A stretch of DNA of 64,000 nucleotides. Source: Scleromitrula shiraiana. Taxonomy: Eukaryota; Ascomycota; Leotiomycetes; Helotiales; Sclerotiniaceae. The notes beneath the pieces were generated by a model that was not told where the DNA came from, did not search any database, and was given only the letters and a program-made list of their open reading frames with translations. Shown here in pieces: positions 50,999-62,805 of this stretch. Both the position numbers and the translations under genes were made by a program. The number at the start of each line of letters is the position of its first letter. Position 1 is the stretch's first letter. The DNA lies in the NCBI GenBank assembly GCA_028455995.1, contig JABELC010000009.1, forward strand, positions 2,021,501 to 2,085,500. The letters run 5' to 3'.

Positions 50999-52158
50999 TT
51001 AGCATATTCTCTTTGCAGCTTCAGGAGAATTGACTCGGTGAAGATTTGCGGCTGTCCCTTGGGAATACGAATCACAGTATGCCATATAGGAAAATAGGGG
51101 AATAATAATGTATGTATGCGAGGAAAGAAGCCTTATATCAAGATAGATGCGGCGAAGATGGAGTGTAATGATATTAATGATTTTGAACAGAAAATTGAGC
51201 AGGATGAAATATCACTATAGAGTGTATACCAAATCTTGATGACTAACCACCACAGTGCTCTCACTAGTCCTCGTCTACTTAGTAGCGCCTCATACGTACA
51301 TAACACCTAGGTAACATGTTACATGGGAAGCAAATTATGGAACAGTTGACCCTATCAATACACATCTAAGATACCTTTTTGTGACGACTGCGGAAGTATC
51401 GTATCTGACTGAACCTATCGCCTCCATTTTCATTGCTCTAAATAGACGATATCTACATAAACCAAATTAGCCGGCGTATTACGCATTTGACGTGTCACTA
51501 ACATAATAAGCACACATGATTTTTTTCAAGTTCTTTCATTTACCATGGTATCTAACTCTCTATATATCAACTACAATAGCCAAACTTTTCACTTCTCCTT
51601 CCTCTTTCACGTCCCTTCCGTCTCCACATCACCACCATCTCAGGTCGATCGATCTAGTAACATAACAAATTATACATATGTACCGCCGCTTTCTCCCTTC
51701 TCTCCCTTTCCCTTTATCGTTGTAAATCCTTTTCTCTCCATCCCTCTTCTCCCAGTCTCAAGTGTGCCCTCTTCATCCCGCCCGTATCCCTTCACTCACA
51801 AACCACAAAAGAAAAGGACTGTATTGAATGGAACATAAATGTTCTTTCTCTATTTCTGTCATTCCCCATCCCTAGCTTAATTAAAAATCAACCCAACCAC
51901 CAATCCGTCCGCCAATCCATCGATCAAACCACCTAAACTCCAAGCTTAAAGCTCAAATATGCCCAATCTATAACCTGGCAGCCCACCAATCGATTGGCAG
52001 ATACAAGCAAGCAAGCAAGCATGCAAGCAGGCCGTGATACAAAATTTCACCCTCTCCAGCCCCCATAACTCTTACAATGTCATATTTCCAATGATATCCT
52101 CGCCCCTTGCCCAATCCCTTTCACCATCATGATCACGCCGTGCCCATCCATGAAGGTA
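50999..52158. other. Intergenic, no supported gene
   Basis: The end near 51000 may contain the missing first exon(s) of the membrane protein gene. The 97-codon Ser/Pro/Phe-rich frame at 51545–51838 is not convincing. AAGC repeats lie at about 52005–52027. The right end is the 3' flank of the Nup170 gene. Confidence 0.5.
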
Positions 52159-55100
52159 TCAAGGCATCAAAGCCCTCTGAGCAATCCTACTCCTCAGAAT
52201 CCTAACTCTCTCCCTACCCTGCGGATCACGATCATAAGCACTCCTATCAATATCCGCCAGAATCTGCGAAATCTGATCCGCCTGCACCTCCCCCCCATAC
52301 AACCTCTCGTTATTCCTCATGCAATCATCGAACCACTGTTCCGCCACGTAAACCAAATGATTCGCAAGAATAACGCGGTTGGCGCCGACGAATGGGTGGA
52401 TCTCGTTATAGTACATGTTTTCAAGATGGCTGATGATTACTTCGAAGGGCCAATTTACGTGGATAAAGAGGTCGGGGACCCAGGTTGGGGGGCCTTGTTG
52501 GGGTTGGAGGTTAGCGGCGAAGGTTTCGATGAGTTGGATTAGAATGCCAGGTGAGAAGACAAGGGAGTGATCGGAAAGACGTTGTGCCATATCTCTAACG
52601 ACGTTGATGATGGCTTCGTATGGACGTTCTGTTTGTTGAGCGGGATCTCGTTCTTCTACGCGGGTTTGAATCTGTTGAAATAGTTCTTGCCATGTACTTT
52701 GGACATTTGCCTCGTTGCGGTGATCAGCAGCTTGGTAAATCTCAAGACATATATCGTAGTATTGACCAGGATCGGCATATTCGTTGAAGAGCTAGAACAG
52801 TCAGTAAAATTCAAATAACGATATGAAGATAAATACTTACTTCTGAAAGTGGCTGAATCTGGCCATCAAGTTCCCTAATTACAACATCCTTACGGGCTTG
52901 TTGAATCCTTTCATCAACTCGTAATCGAGTCAAAAGCTCGTGCTGAATATTAGCGACATCTAATAACTCAGTAGCTTCGTGTTGCAACACTTGACGTGCT
53001 TGTCGATTGATACCACCGCCTTGAATTGAAGAGTTTGCCTTGGCCAGGGTGAGATACCCAATTCTTCTTTCAAGAGGAATTTCAAGTTCGCTTTTGGCCA
53101 AAGCAAGTTGCACACCTGCTGCGGCATAATATTCTTCCCGATGAACATAGTACCTCGAAAGAAGATCTGAATTCTGTACGTTGTCGGTAGCGGATTTCTT
53201 GAGATACTTGACAACAAAAGGTGAGTCTGTTGCAATGAGTCTGTCGATCCACCCCTGAGAAAGATACCACTCAAATAAATCGTATTGGAAAACCTCATCA
53301 TCAGATTCATCGACGACGATATGAGCTTCTTGACGTTTTCGTGCCGCTATAGATTGTCTACCATCAATCATATCTGGCACGTTACCGATGGCGGCATCAA
53401 CAGCATTTAAGATCCCATGAACAAGGTCATAGCATCGCCTTCGGAAATCATATGAAGATCTACGATGATCATCTTCTGGTCTACCATCATTCAACCAAGA
53501 TAAAGCCCTGTTTCCTCGGTCATGTTCTTTGGCGACTAGCAATGCCAGAGTGATAGCTCCTGCATAAAATTCCATTGCCGAAAATTGTGTACAGGCACTG
53601 TACAAATTATCGAAGGATAAGACACCAGCAACTTCTCGGAATAATCGAAGACTTTCATTGAGAAGAGCTCGTCCATGGTCAGAGTTTGCTCCCACAACCG
53701 ATGCTCGTTGTAACTGTTCCTGAGCCTTGAAGATAATAACATCATCCGGACTACAGAAACTACCACAACGCCTTCTCAAAGCTTCAGCCACTGTATCGAC
53801 ATTTGATCCTTGTGCGATGTTGCGATTCACAATTTCTTTGACCAGAAGCTTAGCTAGATTCTTCCCGTTGTCAGATGAGAATAATAATTCAAATGTCAAT
53901 TCTCTTAATTGGTATTTAACTTCATCATTCAACGAAGCCCAGATATCGTCGACTCTTTCCTCGAAAAACATTCGGACAAAAGAGATACCTTCCACAATGC
54001 TAGTGTTGAGCATTTGAAGTGAATGCAGAGCCTGATGTTCACCTTGAAGAGCAATATCCTCTTGTTGACTTGTAACACGGTTAAGGCCTTCAGGTCCGGA
54101 TAGACCTTCGATGAATGTTTTGTTATCTTCTAAAAACTTGGCAAGTTTCATAAGATCATCCTGCACTGCACCGAGCTTCTTGGCATCGATTGTAGATTTA
54201 ATGGTAATTAGACCATTCGCTTCAACGAATTTCATGACTGAAGCTTTCCACAATCCACGGATCAATCTAGCCATATAAAGTGCAAGTCCATCGTGTCTTG
54301 ATGAAGGAACCACATTATCGATAGCTTGAGTTGGTCCTTCTACAACCATATTCTGATCCATAGATGGTCGTCCACCATGCTCAACAAAAGCTCTTCGTGC
54401 AGCTTCAATTGTCTCATGGTCGACTATCCTAGTAGGTCTCGTCTCTCCAGCCGGTGATGCATCACTTCCTTGACCACAAGCTACAGCCAAAGCAGTGGCA
54501 GTTGTCTCACCCCTGCCATATTGTCGAATGAACTTTCTGATTTCATTCTCGCGCCCTTCATCACCGCTGTTTCGAATGGCTGCGGCGAATATATCCACAA
54601 GTCGTCGTCGTCTGATAATGTGTACTCCAGAGTTCGTCATTACAGCAATTTCCTGTGCTGGTAAATCGTATTGCGTTGCTAGTTCATTGCCAAAGCCCAT
54701 GGGCTGATCGGAAGCTGCGTATGGTTTGGTAACAAGACCCACAGCCTCTGCTCTACTACCCATTTCCAGCCAATATCCAGACTCGTAGTATCGAGATCCT
54801 TGTTGAACAGTTATATCCCGTGCTTGAGCAGCAATTCGGCCTGTATCTGGCGCCGATAAGAACAAAGCATCACTACCACCACGACCCTCTTTCGACACAA
54901 AATCAAAGAAGAATCCCGGTGGATAACGAAGACCCTTTCGGGTATGTGTTAAAGCCTCCGAGGCAGTTTCGATTGTTGGTGCCTCTCCAGGGTAAGCTCT
55001 TGGCGCGACTCTGTCAAGTCTAGGTGGGAATCTGATGTGTTGAACTTGCATGCTTTGTGGCGCACCTTGTCCAGTCCCAAAACCATATCCATATCCCCGA

Positions 55101-56347
55101 GTCGCACTCAAAAACAACCGGCATCCGGAAGTAGTTGTCGCCATAAGATGGAGTTTTGATCCTTCCTTTGCAGAGATTGGACTAATGGAAACAATTCGCA
55201 TTTGTGATGATAATAAAGGCGAGGCTGTGATCATGTGTGAAATATCTCTCAAACATTCTTGTCGTTTCTTTTCAATGACCTGGTTCAGAGTTGTCGGGCT
55301 ATCCATATGGAATGTTCGGATAGTAGATTCGGATGAAAGTGTATAAAGAAGCCTTCTGGTATCATCTACTACCATATCCACCACGCGCTCATTCGTCTTG
55401 CTACCCCAAATCGTGGGCACCAGAGATGTGTATCCAGGACTTGTGTGATTGATCTTCCCACATTTGCTTGAAAACCATTTATCCTCATTTTGGTATGTAA
55501 GTTCGTAAACCTCGTTGGCTTGTCCCGCGAAGAATATCCGTCCCGTTGCAGCTGATCCCTCGACCGATGTGACATCAATTCCTTTGATCGCGAGAGACAT
55601 GCCTGTCCTATATAATTCCAGATTCCTATTGCCATGCTCATCAACCATATCTGCCACTCCCAATAATATAATATCCTGCCGGGTCGCAACCACTACGATG
55701 TGTGTGATGGCTGGAATAAATACCCCTTTCCTCGGTACCACCAGCTTCACAGCAGTAATACTATTTGGTTGTTCTTCGAATCCTTTCAGCACCGGGTTTG
55801 GGCTCGTATAGTCCCATAAATAAAGCGAATTGTCAATAGCAACCCAAGCATGATTCAACTCCGCAAATAGACCCATCTGTGTCGAAACAGCCGCTTCATT
55901 ATATTGAGTATAGATTGTATCGGGAATATCGTACATTCGTGTTTTCTGGAAAGGAATCCAAGCGGCTTCGGATGAAGGAGATGGGAGTTCATAATCGGAA
56001 GAAATACCCTCTGTAAAAAAATGTCAGTATTCACATCTACGGAGCTCAGAGTCGCACTTACGTCTAACATAGCTATCAAGATCAGGATAGCTGCCTTCCC
56101 TTTGTAGGACATCATTGATAGTCCTCGCGGCCCTTTGTATAGGTTGTAATAGTTGTGGTTGAGCTTGAGGTGGTTGTGGTGAAAGAAGAGGCCCAGGTTG
56201 AGCTGGCTGAACAGGCTGTGCAGGAGGTGGTTGTGGTGCTCGAAACAAAGGGGGTTGCGGAGGAGGTGGTTGATTGAATCTAGGAGCAGCAGGTGTCATA
56301 AAATATGTGCCTGGCAAAGGTCTTTGTGGTGTACCTGGGAAAGCCAT
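52159..56347 (-). CDS. NUP170: Inner-ring nucleoporin Nup170 (Nup155 family)
   Basis: Structural subunit of the nuclear pore inner ring. Exons 56347–56062, 56010–52841 and 52791–52159 with 51- and 49-nt introns; phases fit and give 1362 residues, normal for the family. The N-terminus is a Pro/Gln-rich disordered stretch (about residues 1–70) before RAARTINDVLQREGSYPDLDSYV. The β-propeller part follows (SSDYELPSP..., LFAELNHAWVAIDNSLYLWDY), with LPAQEIAVMTNSGVHIIRRRR leading into the long α-solenoid. The C-terminal exon contains WVPDLFIHVNWPFEVIISHL. The ATG at 56347 is the only start before the conserved part. A G-rich coding strand is seen at the 3' end. Identification is firm. Confidence 0.95.
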
Positions 56348-56998
56348 ATTTGAATATATTTTTTTTGAGATGGTATCAACTAAAGCTCCAAATAAATATT
56401 GTTGCGAGAAGGAACCGAACTCTGCAGATGAAATTAAAGATTAGAAAACTTCATGAAGAAACAATTGATCAATGCAAATAGAAGGCGATGGTTGGAGATA
56501 TCCCAGACCGGAGGATTCGAGGTCGAGGCTGGTGTTAAGTTTTGTTTTTCTTCTGTTAAGAGCTGCAACTCTCTTGTTGCGCCTCGCGACGCGGTCGAAG
56601 CTTCTCAAGGATAAATATTTTTGCCGCACGTGATATGCATATAAATTTGAATATAAATTTGAAGAATTGAGAAATGATGTCAAGTTTTTGTATTTTTGGC
56701 TATGAAGTCGGAGAGTTTCGTATTTTTGTTGCTTTTCAACATAAGAAGGAGGTTCTATTAAATATAACTTTATTACGGGATAAGTTCGAAACTGTATCTT
56801 TAAAGCAACTGTTTTTTCTAAGCTAAGTCAATCATCATTCACCATTCTGCAACTCCTGCAGCAAGAGAGACTATCAAACGATAAAAACTGTTTCATAGCT
56901 CATTCACTGCTCAGCTTCAAACTTCCTATTCATATCATCATATTCATGCTCTTTCATCAGTCTCATGCCCTTCAGACCGAAGCCACCTGTCCATCACC
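56348..56998. other. Intergenic region between NUP170 and IFA38
   Basis: It contains the NUP170 promoter side and the 3' flank of the reductase gene. An 80-codon minus-strand frame (56441–56683, basic) has no supporting features and is not called. Confidence 0.55.
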
Positions 56999-58067
56999 TT
57001 AAGCTTTCTTTGCTTCCCTCTCTGCTTTCTTCAAAGCCCTAACTCTAATCGATCGATGAGCGTTCCCATTCTGCGCAATAACAAGTGGACTCCCAGTACC
57101 AAATGTATTCTCCAACCACCACTGCATCAAAGCATGAGCCCAATAAGGCGTACTCGTATAAGCCATCTGTTGAGCTCCCCCACGTCTCCCAATCTTACCC
57201 AAAGCAGCCTTGACAAATACCCTGGGATTTGGAATCGCCAAGCTAGTTCTTCGAATCTTGCTCATAGCTGTCGTGACCAGATAACTAAGTACCAATTCAA
57301 CGTCCACACCCGTACCCTTCAATTCTCCACCAAGCGATGTAGACCAATGTTGTAAGAAAGCCTTACTACCAGAGTAGGTAGCCAGAAGAGGAGTAGGTAA
57401 CCATCCACCGAAAGAGCCCATTGTCAGAATCAATCCACGTTTCCTTTGGATCATGCCCGGAGCCACAATCTGCGTAACACGAAGAGTACCCATACAATTA
57501 ATAGTAATAATATCCCTCATTTCCTCCTTCGTCGTAGAAATAAACGGCACAGGAATAGAATGACTCTGACCAACATTGTTGACCAAAACACCCACATCAA
57601 GCCCATCAACCAAAGCCTTCAATTTTGCATAATCCTCATCACGATTGGCCGCAAAATCCATAGGAAGAATTTTCGTCTTAATAGAAGAACCAACATACTT
57701 TCGTTCGATTTCCGTAGCGAGTGTTTCGAGCTTGGATTGCGTTCGTGAAATTAGGACTAGATTGAATCCTTTTTGGGCGAGTTGAATGGCATATTCTTTA
57801 CCAAGACCATCTGATGCTCCGGTTACTACTGCCCAGGTTCCTTTGGGGCCATATTTTCGAAGCTGTGGGTATATTAGATGGGAACTATATTTTGACGGCA
57901 ACTAGCCAGCTAGACAAGTAACTTACGTTGGTGCCGGGAAGAACAAATAAGCTCAGTAATAGCTGTACATAGCTAATAACCTTACTGGCAACGAAGAAAG
58001 CTCCGATGCCAGCGAAACCAACAAGGGCAGCTTTTGGAACATACGATAGAAGAGTATCGAGATCCAT
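56999..58067 (-). CDS. IFA38: Very-long-chain 3-oxoacyl-CoA reductase (ER)
   Basis: Second step of the ER fatty-acid elongation cycle: NADPH-dependent reduction of 3-ketoacyl-CoA for very-long-chain fatty acids and sphingolipids. Exons 58067–57927 and 57862–56999 with a 64-nt intron give 334 residues. An N-terminal membrane helix (ALVGFAGIGAFFVASKVISY) precedes a short-chain dehydrogenase domain with TGASDGLGKEYA (about residue 60), NNVGQS, the catalytic Ser in LTMGSFGG, and YSGSK (YxxxK). The C-terminus is Lys-rich (KKAEREAKKA), as is usual for ER-retained members, although it is not a perfect KKxx. It is divergent to ERG28 with 339 bp between starts, another ER lipid gene. Confident. Confidence 0.96.
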
Positions 58068-58406
58068 TTTTGGGTCAATGAGTCTATTCGTGGTGGAATG
58101 CGTAGTTTGTTATTCTGTTATTCTATTTCATTTTTTAAATTTATGTTGAGAATGGTCCGTTGAAAGCTAGGAAAGGCATCTTTACTGATTGGGTGAAGAT
58201 TGTCAAGTCTGGCGAGGCTGAACTTTAACCTTACCTCCAGCTGTTTACTAAAAAATATAATTTCAGAACAACATTTATTATTCACCAGTTAAAGCAGCTT
58301 CCAAATGTTGGAATGAGCACAAATTTGAAGCAAATCCAAGTTCTGTTGTGTTAAACAACATCATTCCGAAATACATCGACTTCAATTGACAATAAACAAT
58401 CGCATA
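58068..58406. promoter_or_regulatory. Shared divergent promoter of IFA38 and ERG28
   Basis: 339 bp lies between two head-to-head start codons of ER lipid-synthesis genes. It must contain both promoters unless untranslated exons lie elsewhere. I see no motif I would name with confidence. Confidence 0.55.
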
Positions 58407-58965
58407 ATGTCTCTCCTCAACAATATCATCTCCTACCTCCCTCAACATGAAGGCCTCCTCCCCAAATGGCTCCTCTTCGTAAGTCCTATCCCATACCATC
58501 CTATTCCCACACACCTCCCAATCCCCCATCCACATCCAAAAACTTACAGTCATTGCACCCCCTAAACAGGTCTCCATAACCTCCCTCTTCAACACAGTCC
58601 AATGCTACCTAACCCTCCACTTCACCCGCCAAATCTACAACCAACCCCCTCCTTCCACCTCCTCCACCCCCAAATCCTCCTCCGCCTACCCCCAAACACC
58701 CACATCAGCAACTCCCCTCTCCTCGCGCACCTTCGGAACCTGGACCCTCATTACGGCGATCGTCCGACTCTCCGCCGCCTACCACATCTCGAACCCGCAA
58801 ATCTACCAACTCGGATACGCGACATTCGTCGTCGCTTGGCTGCATTTTGTGAGCGAGTGGTTGGTTTTTGGTAGTTGTGGGTTTGGGAGGGGACTTCTGG
58901 GGCCGTTGGTGGTTAGTACGGGGACGATGGCGTGGATGTGGGTGCAGTGGGGGTTTTATGTTTAG
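58407..58965 (+). CDS. ERG28: Ergosterol biosynthesis scaffold Erg28
   Basis: Small ER membrane protein that tethers the C-4 demethylation enzymes (Erg25, Erg26, Erg27) and other sterol enzymes. Exons 58407–58478 and 58570–58965 with a 91-nt intron (GTAAGT donor, CTAAACAG acceptor), 155 residues. N-terminus MSLLNNIISYLPQHEGLLPK; conserved segments include SLFNTVQCYLTLHFTRQIY, FGTWTLITAIVRLSAAYHI and YATFVVAWLHFVSEWLVFG, with hydrophobic helices and the SEWLVFG signature. A Pro/Ser/Thr insert (about residues 45–70) is longer than in yeast. Extremely C-rich coding strand until about 58815, then G-rich. Head-to-head with IFA38. Confidence 0.93.
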
Positions 58966-59266
58966 AGGGGAGGAGGGGAAGAGAGTTCGTTTGGTGGTTT
59001 TGAGGGGAGAGATGGGATGGAACGGGATGGTATTTAGGTTGCGAGCTTAAAAGTTGCGGTTCTATATGCCAATTCGAGGCACGGAAATGTGGCAATCGAT
59101 GAGCTTGGTGATCATAAAATTATGAGGTTATCGTACATAAACATAAAGTGGGATATGTATATTATTTCTGGGAAGAACATAATTCTAATATTGCATATGC
59201 AAAACTGCAAAGTCTATAACTGTCTATCTGGATATCTACGCGCAAGGAAAATAGCAGATGGTGCTT
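58966..59266. other. Convergent intergenic region
   Basis: 3' flanks of ERG28 and the uridylyltransferase gene; no further feature seen. Confidence 0.55.
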
Positions 59267-60642
59267 TTATAGTTTCTTTCTATACAACTCTCCACCACAA
59301 TCTCTCAATTTTGCTGCTGCTTGTTCTGGTGTAATATCTCGTTGTGGTTCTGCCATCAATTCATATCCAACCAAGAACTTTCGTACTGTGGCACTTCGAA
59401 GAAGGGGTGGATAGAAATGCATGTGGAGATACGAAGCATTGATCTCTTCCTCTGTTCCTTGGAGTGGTGCTTGGTGAATTCCTGAACCTAGAATATAACA
59501 TTAGCTTCATAGTTTCGAACGGAAGACGCGTGGAGAACACTTACTATAAGGGAAGCTGGTCTCGAACAAATTATCATATCTTCGAGTAACCTCAGCAATG
59601 GCCTCTGCAAATCCGAGCTTCTCCTCGTCATTCAAATCTACCAATCCTCTCTTCCATGTCTTGCTTATGATCATAACCTCAAATGGCCATGTAGCCCACC
59701 AAGGACAAACAATAAGGAAAGAATCGTTCTGGAAAACAATACGTTCTTTCTTCTCCATTTCCAACTTGACGTAATCCTCAAGTAAATGTCTTCCCTCATG
59801 CTCTTTGCGGTACTTCAAAAGATTGACAAGTTCCGAAGCTGGTTCCTCGGGCATTCCAGTCGTAGTCCAGATTTGTCCGTGAGGATGAGGATTGGAACAT
59901 CCCATTGCCGCTCCTTTGTTTTCAAATATTTGCATCCATTTATATTGTTGATTTGGCGCAATAATCGCATGTCCTGTGGGTGCCAAAGTGGTGGGTTGTG
60001 CGACGCTTGCAAGGGGTGATTCGGGGGAGAGATGTGCCGTGTAGATTTCAGTCCATGTTTGAACGACGGGGAGAATTTCAGCAGGGTTGAGATCAGCGAG
60101 GGTGAGGTTATGGGACGGGGCAAACGTCAAGACGTAACATTTTCCGGTGACTGGTTGAGCTCGTAGGAGAATGTTGGATACATCTGTGTATTGAAAATAG
60201 TTGTTAAAGGAGCGAACGGACTATAAGTTAGGAAATAGTGACGAGACCTTTTGAATCTCCATCCTGTACATATTCCGCTTGCTCTTCTTTCACAGCACTA
60301 TAATCGTTGACGAACACAAAAGTGTTCTCGTATTGAGGATTGGAATCCCCTTGAGCTCTTTTGTTTCCAGGACAAAGGTAACACTTAGAAATAAGTCAGA
60401 AAGGTCCGACTCGAGGATAATCCATTTCATACCGATGGATCATATTCTGGCAACGTAGATTTTGAAGCAGATTCTTGTTGACCTCTTGAAGCTATGTTAG
60501 CATTTTTCCAGTAGAAATTGAAGCGTTCAAGAGTGTCTTACTGCCATGGTCTCTTCGTACGATGGGGGGAAACTAATAACCATGAATCCCTCAATGGGTT
60601 ATATCTTCGATGAGAGATATCATCTAATATCTTTTCAGGCAT
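59267..60642 (-). CDS. GAL7: Galactose-1-phosphate uridylyltransferase
   Basis: Leloir pathway enzyme exchanging UDP between UDP-glucose and galactose 1-phosphate. Five exons: 60642–60542, 60484–60433, 60383–60248, 60183–59545 and 59487–59267; introns are 49–64 nt and all phases fit, giving 382 residues. N-terminus MPEKILDDISHRRYNPLRDSWLL... then LPEYDPSCYLCPGNKR, with the CxxC zinc ligands rebuilt across intron 2. The active-site segment GCSNPHPHGQIW has the catalytic His–Pro–His. The end is LRDCGGELYRKKL. Intron 3 uses a weak GTCTCG donor but has a good CTAAC branch site. No other GAL gene is adjacent. GC-rich direct repeats lie upstream near 60795–60840. Confidence 0.95.
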
Positions 60643-61188
60643 GATGGAGAATTTTTGGGAGGAAGTCAACAATACAAGTCGAAAATTTCTTCAAGTAGTA
60701 GAAATTGTATAATTTGAAGAAAAATATTTATATCTTCCAAGTTCTTCCATTCTTGAGAAACAAGCTTGGAACCGTTCCCCCATTACGTTCTGGGCAGGTG
60801 GGTGGGCATACCGGGGCAAGTATACCTCGGTGCGGGGTGAAATGATATCAATACGCACCTTTTTATTCTATTCGCACCTTTTGCATTTCTACTACATCTA
60901 ACAACAATCACCTACAACTTACACAATATCTACAGTAGACAATACACTTCATCATATCCTCATATCATAATACCTATCACGTCACATTTATTGGCATTGG
61001 TATCTCATATGTTGTAAAAAAGCGGTACATAATTCTATTTCCTAGATATATATTTCCAAATCAGACCCAGTCTTCTTCTCTCTTTATCTCAGGTTGTAAA
61101 CTCAACTCCTAAACTCCCAAGCATTCGAATGAGTGCTTTGAATCAAACAATGATAACGAATATGTGTTCAATGCAAGTGCTAACCTAA
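60643..61188. other. Intergenic; probable GAL7 promoter
   Basis: It contains a GC-rich patch at about 60793–60840 (GGTGGGTGGGCATACCGGGG and related) in AT-rich surroundings. No gene seen. Confidence 0.5.
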
Positions 61189-61893
61189 TCATCTCCGGGT
61201 ATGCACGCGTCTCTGTCTTGGTCCAAAGGCGTTTCTCAACCTAGAAAAGAGGAACCTAACCCGACGACGATAACCTATCCGACGCTGAATAGGCTTCAAA
61301 AAGTTTGCGTATTTGAGCTCCAAGGCAGCTAGTGCGGCATGTTGCTCACTGGATTCATCGCAAATCGCATCAACAAAATCAATTAGACCAACTTTAACAG
61401 ACATTCCCCATTGGTCATAGAGATCTTCCACTCGAAATTCTTCGGCTACGAGTTGCATAACATCTTTAACGGATTCAATCAAGGGGACAGGTAGTATAGG
61501 TGTGATGATGTAGACTGGATGCATGTTGTATCGATCAAGATTCTTAGGAGTGAATCCGATATGAGTCGTGTCTCTGATCTGCCAAAATGGGTCAATGTCA
61601 ATGGGCACATGAAAGGGTTTTAACGATTTTTCAAAATGCGGGAAAGGGTCCATTTCGGGGTGTATCGGCCTCGACTGGCTAGCGAAGGCTAATCCGGGCT
61701 TGTTTATGAAGAGAAGCTCAGTGATCTGGTCGATCACTTTGGAGGGGTTTTTGGAAGTATCGTTGTCTCCTACGATCCCATGAACCCTTCCTACTCGTGG
61801 CTGGGGATCTATACAATGATCAGGCAGTGTTGCGACAAAAAAGAAGAATTTGGCCACGAAGTGCCGAGCATCTTCTTCGGGTGTGGTATTCAT
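61189..61893 (-). CDS. Hypothetical protein, 234 residues
   Basis: Single open frame, with the start taken at the ATG at 61893 (MNTTPEEDARHFVAKFFFFV); the in-frame codon 18 bases upstream is TTG. The sequence mixes hydrophobic and charged residues like a folded domain (IDQITELLFINKPGLAFASQ; LDRYNMHPVYIITPILPVPL; VKDVMQLVAEEFRVEDLYDQ) and ends in a very basic tail (RRIGYRRRVRFLFSRLR...RRVHTRR). No domain recognised and no signal peptide. It is likely a real gene of a lineage-specific family, but I cannot give a function. Confidence 0.6.
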   Translation of the reverse strand: MNTTPEEDARHFVAKFFFFVATLPDHCIDPQPRVGRVHGIVGDNDTSKNPSKVIDQITELLFINKPGLAFASQSRPIHPEMDPFPHFEKSLKPFHVPIDIDPFWQIRDTTHIGFTPKNLDRYNMHPVYIITPILPVPLIESVKDVMQLVAEEFRVEDLYDQWGMSVKVGLIDFVDAICDESSEQHAALAALELKYANFLKPIQRRIGYRRRVRFLFSRLRNAFGPRQRRVHTRR

Positions 61894-62805
61894 CTTCGTG
61901 TTGAAGTGCAAATGCTGAGGTTCTTGGGAGTTTTCACAGGGATTTTAAAATATTCGTGGTTTCAAGTGAAGCTTGTTGTTATTGTTTGGAAAGTGGTAAG
62001 ATGATGAAGAGATAATGATAATAGTACATTGAGATAAATCTATATTTATGGTACTAGACTCGGTGTTGTTCTGGTGCCTGAATGGGATTGTTCAGCATGA
62101 GATGACAACCGTGAGACTGTCTTGTTTTGTTCATGGTAACGAGTCAAAACTTGAGGGATAAAGACAATGTTTTACTATTCTTCTAACAACACCCACCTGG
62201 TACCATAGCTTTCTAGATCCATCTCAGTAGAAACTTTCACTACAAATTCGAATCAAATACTCGAAAACCCTTATAAGTAGCGAATTCCATTGCTTAAAAC
62301 GGTTACCAACTATGGCTTGCCGTTTACAATGTCACGCTCAACACAAGTTTCTGGCCCACTAAAACCCTACAAACCAGGGAAACGATGAACCAATTCCAAG
62401 TCCTAACAACGTTATGCATTTCATACTTGAATGGACAGCCCTTCACAACTTTTACACAAACCCTCTCAGGGCATAAATGACCAAGAATGCACTTTTCATT
62501 ATCAATGGAAACGTTACTGTTCTTGTAGAAGTTTGTCAGCAAAAAGTAGTGAGGCCAATTTGAGAAGCTGGTGTTGTTCGCGGCAATTCGTTGATTTCAT
62601 CCATTTACAACTAACAAAGTCAAAACGCTAACCCTGAATGTAACACCACCCGAAAGGCTTTTATGTACAGCAGTATCATCTTCGCTCCAGATACCCAGCA
62701 CATATAGCACCATAAAGGCCAGAAATTAAATACAGCTTTCTCGCCCATATCAAAAATACAAGATCTTCTAGCCAAACCATACTTCAAAGTCAAATCGTCA
62801 ACCAC
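61894..62805. other. Intergenic, no supported gene
   Basis: Only short frames. It lies between two minus-strand genes, so it should hold the promoter of the 234-residue gene and the 3' flank of the homeodomain gene. Confidence 0.5.

Noticed and set aside
51545..51838. Plus-strand frame of 97 codons, Ser/Pro/Phe-rich
   Set aside because: Low-complexity composition, no domain or signal peptide I trust, and position in an intergenic region.
56441..56683. Minus-strand frame of 80 codons upstream of NUP170
   Set aside because: Basic, no domain; it lies in the NUP170 leader region and probably is chance.
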